Numbered from the stretch's first letter, positions 35,480-51,584 are shown. The stretch: DNA of 64,000 nucleotides from Paralichthys olivaceus (GCF_024713975.1 NC_091115.1:1583501-1647500); one strand, 5' to 3'. The notes: generated from the sequence alone by a model not told the origin. Made by a program: numbers and translations.

Positions 35480-36922
35480 CTCCAGCAGCTGAAGATGTGT
35501 GTGTCCTCCTGCAGCAGCTCGCAGTGTGTGTGTGGATCAGAGTGTGTGTGGAGTGTAAAGTCAGAGCACTTCGACTTCTCCTCTACTAAAGTTCCTCATC
35601 CCACAAACCCACCAGTCAGCTCCACCCAGCTGTCAGCAGGGGTGAGGTCAGGAAAACAAGCACCCCCTCTGCTGGACACACAGAGACACTGTTTATGACT
35701 GTTTATTACATCTGGGTGAGATCTTTCATAGCTACTCCTGTTATTATTATTATGATTATTATAATAAATGACATTATATTATAAATATATATATTAGTAA
35801 TATTATTAAATATATGTTTTATAGATATGCTTTAAAGTTTAGTATTCTTTAAATCCATTTTATTTAACCCACCTGCTTTATTTATATTGTTTATTCACTT
35901 GTCTTTTTAAACTATATTGTTTTATCTGTAGATTATGGATATTATTATTATTGTTGTTATCTATCTATATAGATATAAAACTCAATACTGTAAAATCCTG
36001 CAATGATGGAACTTTGCTGATTAAAACGAAGAAGAAGAGGAGGAGGAGGAGGAAGAAGAAGAAGAGGAGGAGGAGGAGGAGGAAGAAGAAGAAGAGGAGG
36101 AGGAGGAGGAAGAAGAAGAAGAAGAAGAAGAAGAAGAAGAAGAAGAAGAAGAAGAAGAAGAAGAAGAGGAGGAGGAAGAAGATGATGAAGAAGATATTTT
36201 GAGATTTTACTTTTTAAATAAATCCTCATAAAAACTGTAAAACTAATAATAACTATATTAATATTAATAATCTGTCTAATTTAATTGTATGATATTTTAC
36301 TTTTTTAAGATTTTTAAAGTTTCAAAGGCGGAACTTTTATCACTGTGTGTGCGCAGCGTCGGACTGTCCCCGCAGACGGACCGGAAGCAGCGTGAGGTTA
36401 CAGAAGTCTTTCACCTGGTGAGGTTTTTTTGAATCGTTCACTTTTGTTAAATTAGATTTAAACTCTTCTCCATCTTCGTCTCTTCGGTTCGTCCTCCGTC
36501 AGCTGCTGCTTCATCCAAACCTCTTTCTAACCGGCGGTTCTCCTCCACATCCGGTGGCGGGAGAGAAAAAGCTCCTGAAGCCTCGTTGTTGCTTCAAGAA
36601 CAAAAACCAGATGTTGGAGATTCAGTTTGTTTAACATCTGTTTGTTGAGCTGCTGCTGCTTCTCTAATGGAGGACACTTTATTTAAAGGAAACGAGAACA
36701 TGGAGATGATGAGAGGATCTTTATATTTGAGTGTTCAAACTAACAGAAGAGTCTGTGATGATTGAATTATGAGATGAATCGTTTCTTTACTCAAGTGTCT
36801 GAAGATGTAAATCACCTCTCTGAGGTTTATGACAAAGACGAGGATGAAAACTTGATGGAAATGAAAAGAAACACGCGTCAGAGTGATTTTTAATCTGTAA
36901 ACTTCTCTTCTCTTCTCTTCAG
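35480..36922. promoter_or_regulatory. divergent intergenic region lamb1 (-) / ssbp1 (+)
   Basis: About 1.4 kb separates the two start exons. On the ssbp1 side there is a TGCGCA NRF-1-like core (36350-36355) and ccggaag, an ETS/NRF-2 site (36381-36387). A probable non-coding first exon follows, ending at donor ctg|gtgagg (36417/36418), and the next exon starts after ctcttctcttcag (36922). NRF-1 and NRF-2 sites are usual for mitochondrial DNA maintenance genes. The middle is very AT-rich plus a purine tract (36026-36196). No TATA box is evident for either gene. Confidence 0.6.
36026..36196. repeat. GAA/GAG polypurine tract between lamb1 and ssbp1
   Basis: About 170 bp of pure purine (gaagaagaggaggagg, then a long uninterrupted GAA run at about 36110-36165). 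It is capable in principle of triplex (H-DNA) formation. The Lys/Arg-rich and Leu/Pro-rich frames across it are composition artefacts. Confidence 0.95.
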
Positions 36923-36975
36923 ATCCTTCAAAGTGCAAAAAGTTCCTCAGCTGCTGTTTGTGGAGCTCGGAGAAG

Positions 36976-38956
<1,981 letters not shown>

Positions 38957-40342
38957 AGATTCCTCGACTACCAAACAACTTCATTTTGTATTTTCTTCTT
39001 TACACGAATATGAGACCGAGGACCTGAATGTTACAGAGTAAAGAAACCCATTGAGGGGACGGAATAAGCTGTAACACGCAGGTCCTGTTTGACTGTTGCG
39101 CCCCCTGCTGGTGGAAGAAGAAGACTTCGATGCATTCAGTGAAGTGGGAAAAGTTCCCTCTTGCTGTATCTGTATATATTCACTCACTCTTTACGGTTTT
39201 TATTGTGCTGCTTGTACATTAACGTTAAAAACAAAATGTTCTGAGGCATAAAAATAAGTTCATTAAATGTACAATACTTAACTTCAGCCACTAGGTGTCT
39301 CTCAATCAACACGGTAATGAAACCCCTGGTGTGATGAAGTTGTGAGGAAGTGTGGGATCATGGGAGTTGAGTCGATGGAGATGCGACTTTGACCAAATCA
39401 TGTTCACAGATGAGGTCGTGACTCTGCTAAGAGAACGTCTCACTTGTGTTAAAGATCATAGACAAAGTTATTACGGTTTTTCTTTTAGATCAGAGTTTTA
39501 GAAATAAAATAAAAAACACGAAAGAAAACTGCCTCAAGGGGCAACTTGTAATTTTCCCATTTCAGCATTAATTATTTTCTCTGAAGGCTCCAGACTCTTC
39601 TTACACATCAACCTGTTAGTAAAAATAAACCTCCTGCAGATCTTCCACCAGTGCTGGGTTTGTTTTTTGAGTTTGCATGTTTCAAGTCTCTGCTCAGTCG
39701 TGGACAAATGACTTGAGCGTCAGATCAGATAAATCTGCTCCGTCGTGTGACGACAGCTTCGATGAAACGTCTCGAAGGACTCAGATGATCTGGATTTTAG
39801 AAACGTGGGTCGTGTTTAGTTCTGTCGTGTCGAGGACGAATGCAAATATCTCACAGGTATTCAGTTTCAGCGGCAGAGAGAAAAACAAACTCATTCAAAT
39901 TCAGGGAGGAACCTTCAAGTGGTTTTCACTGAGCTGCACATTAATACACAGACGGACAGTTTGGTTCTTCCTGTCAGAGTGTTATTGTTTTTCTTCTCAG
40001 TTCTTATCACACTCTTCTGTTTCTTCATTTCCTTCCTGGTCGTCTGCTTCACCTCAACTCTGCTGATTCATTTCTCCATCATGCTTTTTGTCTCTGAGTG
40101 TTTTTCTTTGTGCTCCTTTTTCTACGATGTCCGAACAGCTGATTTAACTTCCTGGTGTCAGGAGCTGGTTTTACAAAACACTCATTTACAAATCAATAAT
40201 TCAATCAACATTTAAAACACAGAAATATAATTTATAAGACGAATATTTACGTTCATTCACATGAACTTGTATTTGAAAGTTCAATAAATATCAACTCACA
40301 TTTTAAAGTAATTGAATTTCTATTCATTTTTAAGTTTCTCGC
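38957..40342. other. ssbp1 3' UTR and spacer
   Basis: No coding gene. A candidate cleavage signal is the ATTAAA near 39261; AATAAA motifs occur near 39506. The rest is AT-rich, unremarkable sequence. Frames near 39677-40215 have no splice or homology support. Confidence 0.5.
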
Positions 40343-40625
40343 CGTTGATTGGCTGTTTCCATGACAACGGGGGCCGGACTTTTTCCGCCAAGGTATTCTT
40401 GGCCTAAGCTGATTGGTCGCAGGAAATCCAAACACTCTCCTGATTGGCTCCGGCACTTGCCAGTCGATTGCACTGGGGGGGGCGGAGCTGCACGCGGAAT
40501 CCGAGCAGAGGAGAAATCTGATTTGTCAGACCTCAGATATGTGGGCGGGGCTTCGAGTTGTGGTGGGTGTAACCTGTGGATTCAGTCAAGTTAGAGTGAC
40601 GTCATAGAGAGACAGACCGGAAATA
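40343..40625. promoter_or_regulatory. promoter-like cluster: X-box, three CCAAT boxes, GC boxes, CRE, ETS site
   Basis: Inverted CCAAT boxes (gattgg) lie at 40347-40352, 40411-40416 and 40442-40447. An RFX X-box-like palindrome gtttccatgacaac lies at 40355-40368. GC boxes are ggggggggcggag (about 40485) and gtgggcgggg (40541-40550). A full CRE, TGACGTCA, lies at 40597-40604, and ccggaa near 40618. The block is more GC-rich than its flanks. It is about 1 kb upstream of the creb3l2 ATG, so it may be a distal or alternative creb3l2 promoter, or the start of an undescribed transcript. No coding exon is recognisable next to it. Confidence 0.5.
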
Positions 40626-40975
40626 CGGTGAAAATAAAAGTCTGGAATATAAATATAAATAAATCCAAACTTTATGAAGCTTTACTTTAACACACGTTCA
40701 TAAACATTTTATGTATTTCATTCAACTTCAGGTATATTTTCTTGGAGTCTTTCAAGAGTAAACTTTTCTTTAAACATCTGAATTAAAACATATATGAGGA
40801 ACATGGCGTCACCTCAGCATCAGTTATATTTAAAGCTTGGATTTGAAATGTTAGTACTCAAATTAAAAATGTACAGGAAAGTGTAAAGACAATATCTCAA
40901 AAATAAAATTAAGTCAAACAGAATCTTAATCAAAGGTCCATTAGGTAACTTTTCCTTTTCATATTAGTTTGTAAA

Positions 40976-41020
40976 TAGGAGTAGTAGTAGTAGTAGCAGT
41001 AGCAGTAGTAGTAGCAGTTT
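40976..41020. repeat. (AGT/AGC)n trinucleotide repeat
   Basis: An imperfect gtagtagtagtagtagcagt run of about 45 bp upstream of creb3l2. Confidence 0.9.
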
Positions 41021-41089
41021 TTGTTGTCATTAAAGTTTTAGTAGTGGTATTTGTTACGTAATTTATTCTGAAATCAGACCCCGGAAACG

Positions 41090-41643
41090 TGTATAAATAT
41101 AGTAACTTGACGCCAGTGTCACAAACAGCTGAATCACTTTATATTTTCTCCTCTGGTTTAATTTCCAGAGTGTTTTGTTCATAGCTCATAAATATCTGTC
41201 ACGTGCATTGATCCAGTGAAAGTTTGTGTGTTTTTAATGTGTATTCTCTGTGTGTGTGTGTGTGTGTGAGACTCCTCCCACACATTCCTGTGTGTCTGGG
41301 CTGAGAGGAGGAGGAGGAGGAGGGAGAGGAGGAAGAGGAGGAAAGAGAGAAACTGAGGCTGTGGACTCTGAGACACAGAGAGAGAGAGAGAGATGATCAA
41401 CAACAACAAGAGGAGAAGGAGAAGTGTGACTCTGCTGCAGCTGTGACACTCTGACTCTCCACATCTGTATTTCATTTTCCTGCCTCTGCTCAGACAAGTT
41501 GTTGGAAACTTTATTTCTCCCGGAGTGACATCAGGAGTTTCAAGTTTGACCAGTTCACAACTAAACTTCTTCTTCTCGTTCTGCTGCTGGAGGAACGACT
41601 GCATCCACCTGAGAGAGTGTGTGAGTGTGTGTGTGGAGGAATC
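41090..41643 (+). promoter_or_regulatory. probable creb3l2 proximal promoter and 5' UTR
   Basis: A TATA-like gtataaatat lies at 41091-41100. A (GT)n run and a purine-rich gaggaggaggaggaggg block (about 41307-41350) follow, then roughly 250 bp of leader to the ATG at 41644. The transcription start cannot be fixed from sequence alone. Confidence 0.4.
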
Positions 41644-43656
41644 ATGGAGATCCTGGACAGCAGTGAAACCTTCCTCCACTGGGACAGGAACCTCAGCGAG
41701 CTGTCCGAGGCTGGAGACATCGACTCAGTGCTCTACACCAACGTAAGTGACTGATTCATCGATTCATCGATTGATGGAAGAGGAAGTAGTGTGTGTATGT
41801 GTGTGTGTGTGTGTGTGTGTTTGTGTGTGACGTTTTTAATTCACAGGAGGGGGAAGGGGGGAGGGAGAGGGGGGAGTGTAGTGTCTGGTGCCCGAGTCTC
41901 CATTCACAACCTGAACCTTGGGGTCCAGGATGCAAGTCTGACTGTATCTCACTCTAATTTTCCTCCTCTCTCCCTTTTCTCCTCATTGAAACGTGTTTTA
42001 TTGAGAAAGTCTTGAACGTGACGTTTAAACTCGTTATGTTTTTACTTAGTTTATGAACTAAACTTATTTTCTAGAGACTGTGGAAACGTTTCATCAGTGG
42101 ATAAAACCTGACTGGGTCTAGTCTCAGACCGAAGCTCTGAGCTGCGACTTTATGGAAAATTGATGTTGTCAGTCAATGAAGCGTGTTAAATATGTGAGCA
42201 AATGGATTTTGATGCTCAATAAAATCCAGGGCTGCAAAGAATTACTACTTCTACTAATCCTCAACTAAAGAGTGAAAACACTATTTTCTTTTGTACGATA
42301 GAAAAGAAATAACTGTGGCTCAAACTCACATATGAGAGGCTCCAGACTGAAAACCTTTTATAACTTTTGTCGATAAATGACGAGTAGATTCTTTGAATAC
42401 TTTCATCGACAAAACCAAGCAGCTTGATTTAAAGATTTAAACCTTTAAGGAAGTATTTTAGTCGAGGTCACATCTCAACAGAGGGACACATGTATTTTAT
42501 ATACTTTAAATTTCACTGACATTAAGATAATCAGATTTATAGAAATACAAATTTCAGCAACTCTTTACAAGTTCAGTGTTCTGGAACGTTCAATAAAGAT
42601 ACTTCGTGTTTCTGATAACGATCAGAGCGTCTCCACGAGGTTTTCCATCATTTCAAACATTTAGTGACGACCCTGTTGAACTTCTCAAACTTGAGGTGGT
42701 GCAGAAAACCCCTGGAGTTCCTTCAAAATAAAAGACCCAGTGTGCCCTCAGATTCCAGGTGTATTTATAGGAGGGGGGAGGGGTGTGTGTGCAGATGAGA
42801 GCCTCCTGTTGTGTGACCGAACCCCTCAGCTCGCTCTTTAACACACACACTTCATTTCAATCAAAATCTGGGAGATTGAGTGTGAATCGTAAAATTTAAT
42901 GAAACACGAGTTTGTAGGATTCAAAGTCACATTCTGCTCAAATATTTATCTTCCGTTACTGATCGTCTGCTCAAATCTTGGGAGCGTGTGAGTGAATTCA
43001 CATGAACACGTGCAGACACACGTCCTGCCTGAAGGTTCAAGTCACAGAAAGATCAGGCGAACTTGTCTTTAAGTCAGACAGGTAAGAACGTCCTTGCCTC
43101 CTTTATCTCCAGGTTGATGGCACTGTGCAGTTCTGCAGTGAAATAAAGCTGCAGATAAAGATTTGTGTAATTGAACGTGATTGAAGTTTGAGACGAGCTG
43201 CATCAGAAAACAAAGACAAACTGTTCTTTAAAGCTGCAGAGAGCAACGGAACAAGGACACCCTTTATTTCCACCATTATTTGCATTAGCAGTTTGGCGTT
43301 AACACAGAAACTTAAGAAGTGCTGATTGAACAAGATCATTTACTTTTCAGTCGTCTCCAAATCGGTTCGAATATCTCGGTGCTTTTGTTTCTCCTACTTC
43401 AATCAGGATACGATTCAAAGTGAATTCAGACTTTACTGTAAATTCAATTTAAAGAGATCTGTAAAGAAAGAGCTGCAGAGGAGATGGGTTTTATTTCTTA
43501 AAACCACAAACAAGTTTTCTTGTGGATTTAAAAACTTTTTTTAAACACAGGAAAAGTTTAAAATATGGACTTTTGCAAAAGACTTTCTGTTATGTAACTC
43601 GAAGTGCGTGTGTGTTGCAGCCATATGTGTCTCTGGGTAAAACTTGGGGCCAAGAG

Positions 43657-43717
<61 letters not shown>

Positions 43718-43845
43718 GAGACGATGGGAGGAGAGGTTGGGTTTACAGGGAAAAAATCCAGCTGGCCTGCAGGATGGTTATCAGACACCACAGAGGCTGA
43801 CTGGGTCGGAGACTGAGACAGTGTGCGCGTGCACAAACACACAAA

Positions 43846-43883
<38 letters not shown>

Positions 43884-46800
43884 CAGTGGCATTAAGCTCT
43901 TCTAGGAAAACCTGCGGACAGGTAAAGACTTGTGCTGGAGCTGTGAATGTGGGTCCATCAAACGAGTCCTGAGGCCACAGATTCTGTCGAAAGCTGCAGC
44001 TGCTCTTCTGACGTGATCAGATTCAAACCGGGTTCGAACCATCAAGGTTTGATTCTCGAGGGAGAAATAATCCAGCGGCTCATCAGCTCAGTGACAAGAT
44101 ACGTTTCTGAACGAACAGGAAGTGATTGTGTGACCAGAGCTGCTGAATGATGTGTCAAGAAATGTGTTTGTTGTTGAAAGTCAACTAGAAGAAGTGAGTC
44201 TGATGTGGATCCATAGTTTTCAGTTATTAGATATTAAGTGATTAATTACAAATTTAACAAAATGGAATATCTTGGTTTAATTTTTGAACGGAAGGAAGTA
44301 GATCTTGATTTGCAGTCGATGTTCGGACCTCTATCGTGGAACCAGAGTATAAATATATAAATCTGCTGCAGTCACATCGTTCCGTCACATAAAGGACAGG
44401 TTGTGTGAAGAGGCAGCACCAAGATGCTCTTGTTAGCGCAGTGAATATTCTATATATAGTATGAATAGTGTGTGAAAGTGTGTGTGTGTGTGTGAGTGTG
44501 AAAGCCAACAGTGTTTGAATGTGAGGCAGCTTGAGAAACAGACTGTTGAGTCTTTGTCCGTCGTCCCCCGGCTGTGGGTCGAGTCTCACTTTCTCTCTCC
44601 GGGGGTTTGTTGACCTGGGATTCCTTCTCAACAATGTCGACCTTCTCAGCGCCTGCTTCTCCCATCAGCCGGTTCTGGCCCCTCCCATCGATTCCTCAGT
44701 CCGTGCGGTTTAAAATCCTTTATCATAATCAAGTTCCTCAGGTTTTAAAACAACAGCGCGGCGTCAGAGTGAAGGTGGAGACGCGTCCTTTTCTTTTATC
44801 TCCACTCGACTCTGACACGATCCCTCTTTGAAGTGGGAGTGAATTGCTCGTGATATTTTTAATTTTTCTGTGACGTGAGGGAAGACGTTAACAAAGGAGA
44901 AGGTGAAATCATTCAACCAATCAATCACATCGCTATCAAATAAATATTTGCAGACGACGATCTGCAGGAGCCTTTTAATAAAAGTTCCAGGAACATTTGG
45001 TTGAAATTCACCTAAAGACGTATTAATACAGAGTCAATCTACAGATATTATAGTTCTGTGTGTTCTCGTTTTCTGTATTTTACACCAGAAGAAGATTAAT
45101 TTCTTTGTAAACAGATGTTGTCTCTGAATCTCACAGAAATAAAAGATGTGAAGGTGAATGTCATTCAGCTGATCATCAAGACAATCACATCTCTTCAGGA
45201 AACAGACCGTGACACAGAGATCCCGTCTTCCTGCACTTGATCATACTTGCAACACGCCAAAGAAAACACGGCATCTATTTGCTCTGCACATGCTCCAGGG
45301 CGTCGCAAGTATGTGTCCGCTTACATAACACACTGTGTCCTCCGCTCCCCCCATAAATCTAACTCCAGCTGTGGTACGACGCTTTTATTCATAAACACTG
45401 CACATTCTGACACACACACACTCACTCACACACACACACACATGCACACACACATGCAGCGTTGAGAGCAAACAGTTTGATCCATGTGCTCACAGTGCAG
45501 AGCCTGTTCTCCGTTGGGGCAGGGCATCCTGCTCGCCGGTGGCCTCGCTCTGCCTCCGTCTGAATGGTCCGTGTGTCTGTGCTGTAACATGAGTGTCAGT
45601 GTGAAGGCCGAGACGGTCTCACACACACAAACACACACACACACTTTTCACAATAACACACACACACACACACACACTCCAGTTTTATATCGAGAGCAGG
45701 TCAATGACGACACACTTACAATCTCTCACATTTTATCATCGGTCAAAGGTCAAAGTGTCTCCGTGGTTTGTGTACACTGTTCCACATGTTCGCAGTTTTA
45801 CATATCACCTCGACTCAGTGTCTATCAGCTGAGTGTGTGTGTGTGTGTGTGTGTGCGTGTGTGTGTGGTGATGAAACACGGTGTCATTACAGGTGTGGTG
45901 CCGGATCTTCAGGTTGGTCTGAAAGTCCTTTTGTGACAAAGACGGCAGCAGAATAAAAGAAGCTGTGACTGCTTTAAAAAAAAACGTGATATTAAATCAG
46001 TAAGAGTGAAAGTTTAAATCAGAGGAGTTTGTGTGAAGACGCGTAGAAATAAGATTACTATGGTTTTCACGTGGCAGCAGCTTCTGGAGTCTGTTTCATA
46101 ACTGTGACCTGAAGCTGACTGCAGATCAGCAGCAGGTGGGAATGAAATCTCTTTCAGCCCGACCACATTTCTTAGGGAAAAGAAAAAAAAACCCATCCAG
46201 CGAGTTAACTCCACCTCCTCCTACTTCCAGACGTTTTCACACCTGGAAATCCAGAACAGGCTTCACGTGTTGGTCCCATAGCTTCATTTGATTTGGAATT
46301 TTGTTAGACGCACACATTTTCTAGATTTTCTCAGGGAACAACAAATGAAAATCTGGATCTAGTGAATTTAAACCTGAATTTATTCAGATTTCAAGACCCA
46401 GAGTTTGACTTTTTCAATATATCCTGATGTTCCGTCTCAGGCCTTCATCTTTGAATAGTTTTAGAGATTCCTCTCCTGAGTTCTCCCCATCCTGATGACA
46501 TTAGAATACTTGGAACATATTTCTCTCTAACCTCGCTCTAATCGAAGCCACCTTCCCGACGTGAACCTTCACGTGGTTCGCACATGGACGTCCGGGGACA
46601 CGTTTTTTCCTCCTTCTCGAATCTGATGCAACGTTTCTCCCGGCGTTGAAAGTCGAAAAGTTGGAAGTGGGCTCAGACTGACGCCGCGGGCAGGCCGCCA
46701 TTTGAGGGCGAGGCGAAGGTAGCAATCAGAGTGTGAGGGATCATTATGGAAAATCCACAGGAGCCTTCGTTCTCTGAGGCAAAGCTAAATTTATCCGTCT

Positions 46801-46894
46801 ACCCCCTCTCTCTCTCTCTCTCTCTCTCTTTTCTTGATTCTGTCTCATGGCCCCCTTGTCTTTGGTTCAGGCTCCATAAAAGGTTTCAAATTAT

Positions 46895-46941
<47 letters not shown>

Positions 46942-48404
46942 TTAGCAGGGAGTGGGTTTAACACACGGCTGAGTGCTTTAAAGACGTCCAGCCCTAAAAT
47001 GAGCCTGGAAGCAGTTTTATATCGTAGCAGTGGAATCCAACACACGACCATTCGTTCTTTCTTTCTTTCCTTCTTTTACGCTCTCTTCCTCTTTTTCTCT
47101 TTCTTCTTCATCATGCATTAGTTTGAGGTTGAAGGATGACTTGACAGTTTTTCCGCCACAGGTATAAATGAGGGATTATGTCTTTGTTAAAAGCTGCAGA
47201 ATCAACAGAATGAAACTCGGAGCCGTCGCAGCACGAGCTTCAGGTTTTAAACATGAAAGAGAGTAAATCCCATAAACTGATGATTAAGACACGCTGGACT
47301 TTTGATGTTTCTCTTTATAGATCTCACATCCTGAGCTGTAGACGACAGAAACCTCTTCATCCGTCTAGTTAACCTTTCACCCCCCCCCCCTCCTGCCTCG
47401 CTCCTGCAGGCTGAGCTGGGACGAGTTGGCTCTTGTGTCAAATACCAGAGACATCACTTGACTTAACCTCGTGTTGTCCCTCCGTCCAAATGATCTTCCC
47501 TTTTCTTTTTTCCTACTTTATGTCTGAGGATTTCTTTTTCCCCTTAAAGTTCCACAGAAACTCAGTAAACCTGCATCAGACGTGCACTGACCTTCAAACA
47601 CGCCCCTGACATTTTCTGGAGGTTCTCTGCGTGGGAACATAAACTCTCTGCATTTTCTGGAACTTCATCCCGAGATATTCGTTTTCTTTTTGTTTTCTCG
47701 CTCACTGTGAATCCTGCGGAGGATCTCCTGCAGTTTCCGACTCATTCGGACGTCGTGCCGACTTATTACTCGGCAGGAGAAAGCGTCTCGCTCTGACATT
47801 TGTGTTCTCTGGAGATTATCCGGAGTTCAGTGCAGGTCTGATATCGCCGACTGCATTAACGTCAGTAACTCACAGGAGCAGTCGGCCGGTGAAGATGCTA
47901 ACATGAAAAATATGAACGTGAATATCAATATTCTGATCTTCCTCCGTGCACGTGTGTGTGTGACGTGTTCAGGATAAACAAAGACATTCCTCTGCCCGGC
48001 AACCGCCCGCCTCAGACAGCTCCCATCATAACACCAGCGGCACCCAAACAAGTTTCACCAAGCATCTTTCCCCAGGATTAATAAGCTCACTATGGGGAAC
48101 CCAGCGAGGCCCAGACTGACCCGGTTTTTACCCAGCATTCAGCATGAAAACAGATCTTGACAACCAGCGTTCAGGGCGTTAATCCTGCAGCGAACCAGCC
48201 GATCAGACGCAGACGAAGGACGTGATTAATTCATCTTTTCAGCTTCAAAAAAATCCTCCAAATCGTCTCACTCTCAGGACGTTCGAGTCGTGAAGCGACT
48301 TTCAGGCGACGGAGAGTTGAAATGAGGAAAACAGGAAAAGGTTGTGATGAAGGAAGGAAAATGTGAGAGATACAAAAGGAAAAGTTAAAACTGTGAGGAG
48401 ATTA

Positions 48405-48453
<49 letters not shown>

Positions 48454-51400
48454 AGTGTGTGTCCGTGTTACAGCGGAGAGATGGAAAGAATTATGTGTGT
48501 GTCTGTTATTTGACCCAGTTTCTAACAAGCACACACAGGATGGGAGCTGGATTAGAGGGAGAGAGGGTGAGAGACATAGAAAGTCAGTTGTGTTTGTGTT
48601 CGAGCATCTGTCTCCTGTGATGAACCGATTCAATGATATAAAAAAAACTTGATATTTGCTGATTTAAACTTAAAAAGATGGAAACACAAGATTTCATAAA
48701 GACAAGCTCCATATGTGAAGCCTCTTCTCTTCTTCTGGTCGAACCCCCTCCAACATCTGGCTTGTGTCACTCCTGGGTTTTTAACTGGCTCCGGCTCCGA
48801 CACTATCGCAGAGATAGAAATACAACACGGGCTCATTTCTTCTTCTTTATTTTGAACTTCCGGGCGTTGGCGTGTAAATAACCATGGACCTCAGCAGCCT
48901 TTCCTCATACAAGCCTCTGTCTGGTGAAGTCTTTCATAACATCTGGAGGGTCAGTGTGTGGGAAGAGTGGGGGTTGTACTCAGTGGTCGGTCAGTGTGAC
49001 AGACTGGAAAGTTTGTGTTACTGTGTGTGTTTGTGTGTGTGTGTGTTTGGGAAGCTCCATGGGGCAGATGGGGGGGGGGAGAGGGACCCAAAGGGAGAGA
49101 AGGAGACGTTTTTTCCATTTGTTCTGTTGTGCGTCTGTTTTTCTTTATCTCCTCCGTCTGTGGCCACTTCTGCTCATCACACACACACACACACACACAT
49201 GAACACACACGTGCACTGTCATATCTGCACAGCGGCCTTCGGATAACCACATAGTTTTGAACTTTGCCCCTGTGAACTCGATGCTTCCTTTTCAAAACAC
49301 GTTTCCTGTCGTGGCTCCGACGTTAAAAACCGGTCGATGACCATTGAAGACGTAGAATCTTTGAGATGCTTCAGGATTTCTGTCTCAGTTGAGTGTTCCC
49401 GTCGTCGTCGCCTGTGGGCGGAGAGTAAACACTCGCGGCCCCGCTGGATGTCACGCCTCTTGTTTTTCTCTCTCGCATCCTGTTGTTTACATCCGTTAAC
49501 CATCTCTCCACCTCCGTCACCTCTTTGTTTAAAGAACAGATTCAGATGGATGAACGCACCAAACCAGATGTGTGTATTTTTGTGTATTCAGGAACAACTA
49601 GGGTTTTTGTTTTTTTCCTGCGAGGAAATAATGTGGTAAATAATTGATGGTCTTAAATTTAAATGTTTCCTACTTTAATAATTGACTAATTGTTAAATTA
49701 GTTTCATTTTAAACTTCCTCATTCCGGCTTCTGAGTCTTTAGAATATTGGAGGATTTTCTTTTTATAGCGAACTGCTCAAAAACAACGTGAAGCTCATAA
49801 TGATGATGAACTTTGTTATTAAAGTACCGTCGCATCAAACCAACCCGAGATATTTCACTCTGAGCCAAAGTGTCGACCAGCAACTTGACGTTCACACCAA
49901 CAGATTAATAATCGTCCAATCAGACCGAGCTGCAGCGCGACGCCAACGTGTCTGAAGCCGCGAGACGTTGACAGACCGGTGCATGAGGTAATGTCACAGT
50001 GACAGAGCGGGGGGGGGGCGCAAAGAAAACGACAAACCACAGACCTCAGAGGGTTTCTGATATCATTGGGCCTATCTGGTGTGTGTGTGTGTCTGTGTGT
50101 GTGTGTGTGTAGTCTGGACAGTGTTGCAGCACTAACACGATGCAGTTCTATGTGACAGCTTCATTCTTAAAGAACAAACTCCTCATGTTTGTGTTTCTCC
50201 TCTCTAAGTGTTTTCACGTCTGTTCGTTCACACACACAAACACACATTCGTCTGGTCGACCTCATCTCTTCCATAGTGTCTCATCGCAGCCGTGAGCAAC
50301 CCCCCCCCCACCCCCACCCCTCTACCCGCTCTGACGCTCGGCCAAAAAGTGATCTCGCCTCACAAGAACGCCCTCGTTCCACCGAGGGAGGACTCGAGCT
50401 GGTTCTCACAAGGACGAGAGCTCAACTGACCGGAGAGGAAGTGAGAGTTAATAACGGACGAGAGGAAAGAAGGAAACGACCTCGACAGACAACGGAGCAG
50501 TGAAATGAAATATCAAATATTATCATCAAATCACATCAAACTTTTTTCATGTGGCACTTTTCAAACAAATCAGTTCGACAAAATGTTTAAAGAGCTTTTT
50601 TGCGTTGTTTCCGTCCCCGTCAGCCGCTCAAACTTTAGTTTCCTGTGTTTGTGTTGAGAGTTCGAATCCCTGCCGCTCGGCAGATAAAGTATCTACACAT
50701 GTACTTCAGCTGAGTGTGAACACAGCTCACACACATTGTTGGCATTCCTCGCTGCACTTTGTCGTACAGCCGCCGAACAATGACGACACAGTTACTGCAG
50801 AGGCTCAAATATGCAAAACCTGCTCTCGCTCTCTATCCCGGAGGATTCTGGGAGTTTGCTCCATTTTATCCCGTCGGTGCCAAAGTTTCTCTGAGCAAAG
50901 CATTTTAACAAACAGGGCAGAGGTTCAGCAGCGGCTCTCTGACAGCTGATAACGAGTTGTAAACAAGGAGATGATAATATGATGATGAGATTTAAAACTA
51001 TGATTGTTGAAATCAACCTTTATTATTGAGCCATCAAACTTTACGACCTTTGCTTTGGGTTTACTAGAAAGTTAAAAAACACTCAAAGTTAATTAAGCTT
51101 TATTAAAAACATCATCACATTTACATTTGCAGATTTGTAGGCTGATAAAAAAGCGATAAGATAAATTAATATTTAACTCGAGAACTAATATTCTCTGATG
51201 TGTCCGTTCTAATATTGAATCCATCTTCCCTTTAATCATTTTAATGTTTTGTGTTTTCAGACTGTTCATCAGACGAATTAAAGGATTTAGAAACTCACGC
51301 TCTCACAAATCGACTGTTTTCAGATGATCAATCGATCAACTGAGGAAATTATCTGCATTTTGCAGCTCCGGACACTTTGTTCACCGATGACGTCACAGTT

Positions 51401-51529
51401 TATATAACGAGAAGAAATTAAAAACATTAAAAGACACAAACAAGAATGAGCAACTGTTTCCATGAACTGGGGCGAGTGACCGCCAAAATAAAACAACAAC
51501 TAATGGGTTTAGTCTTGACATTTACAGTT

Positions 51530-51584
<55 letters not shown>

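Noticed and set aside
35951..36229. Lys/Arg-rich (+) and Leu/Pro-rich (-) frames
   Set aside because: They are pure translations of the GAA/GAG tract.
45484..45936. 150-codon plus-strand frame in creb3l2 intron 1
   Set aside because: It is mostly CA/TG repeat translation (HTHT, VCVCV) with an unsupported start and no splice link to creb3l2 exons.
50655..50680. gttcgaatccc string like a tRNA B-box (another, gggttcgaacc, near 44033)
   Set aside because: There is no A-box at the right distance and no cloverleaf can be drawn, so neither is called as a tRNA or tRNA-derived SINE.
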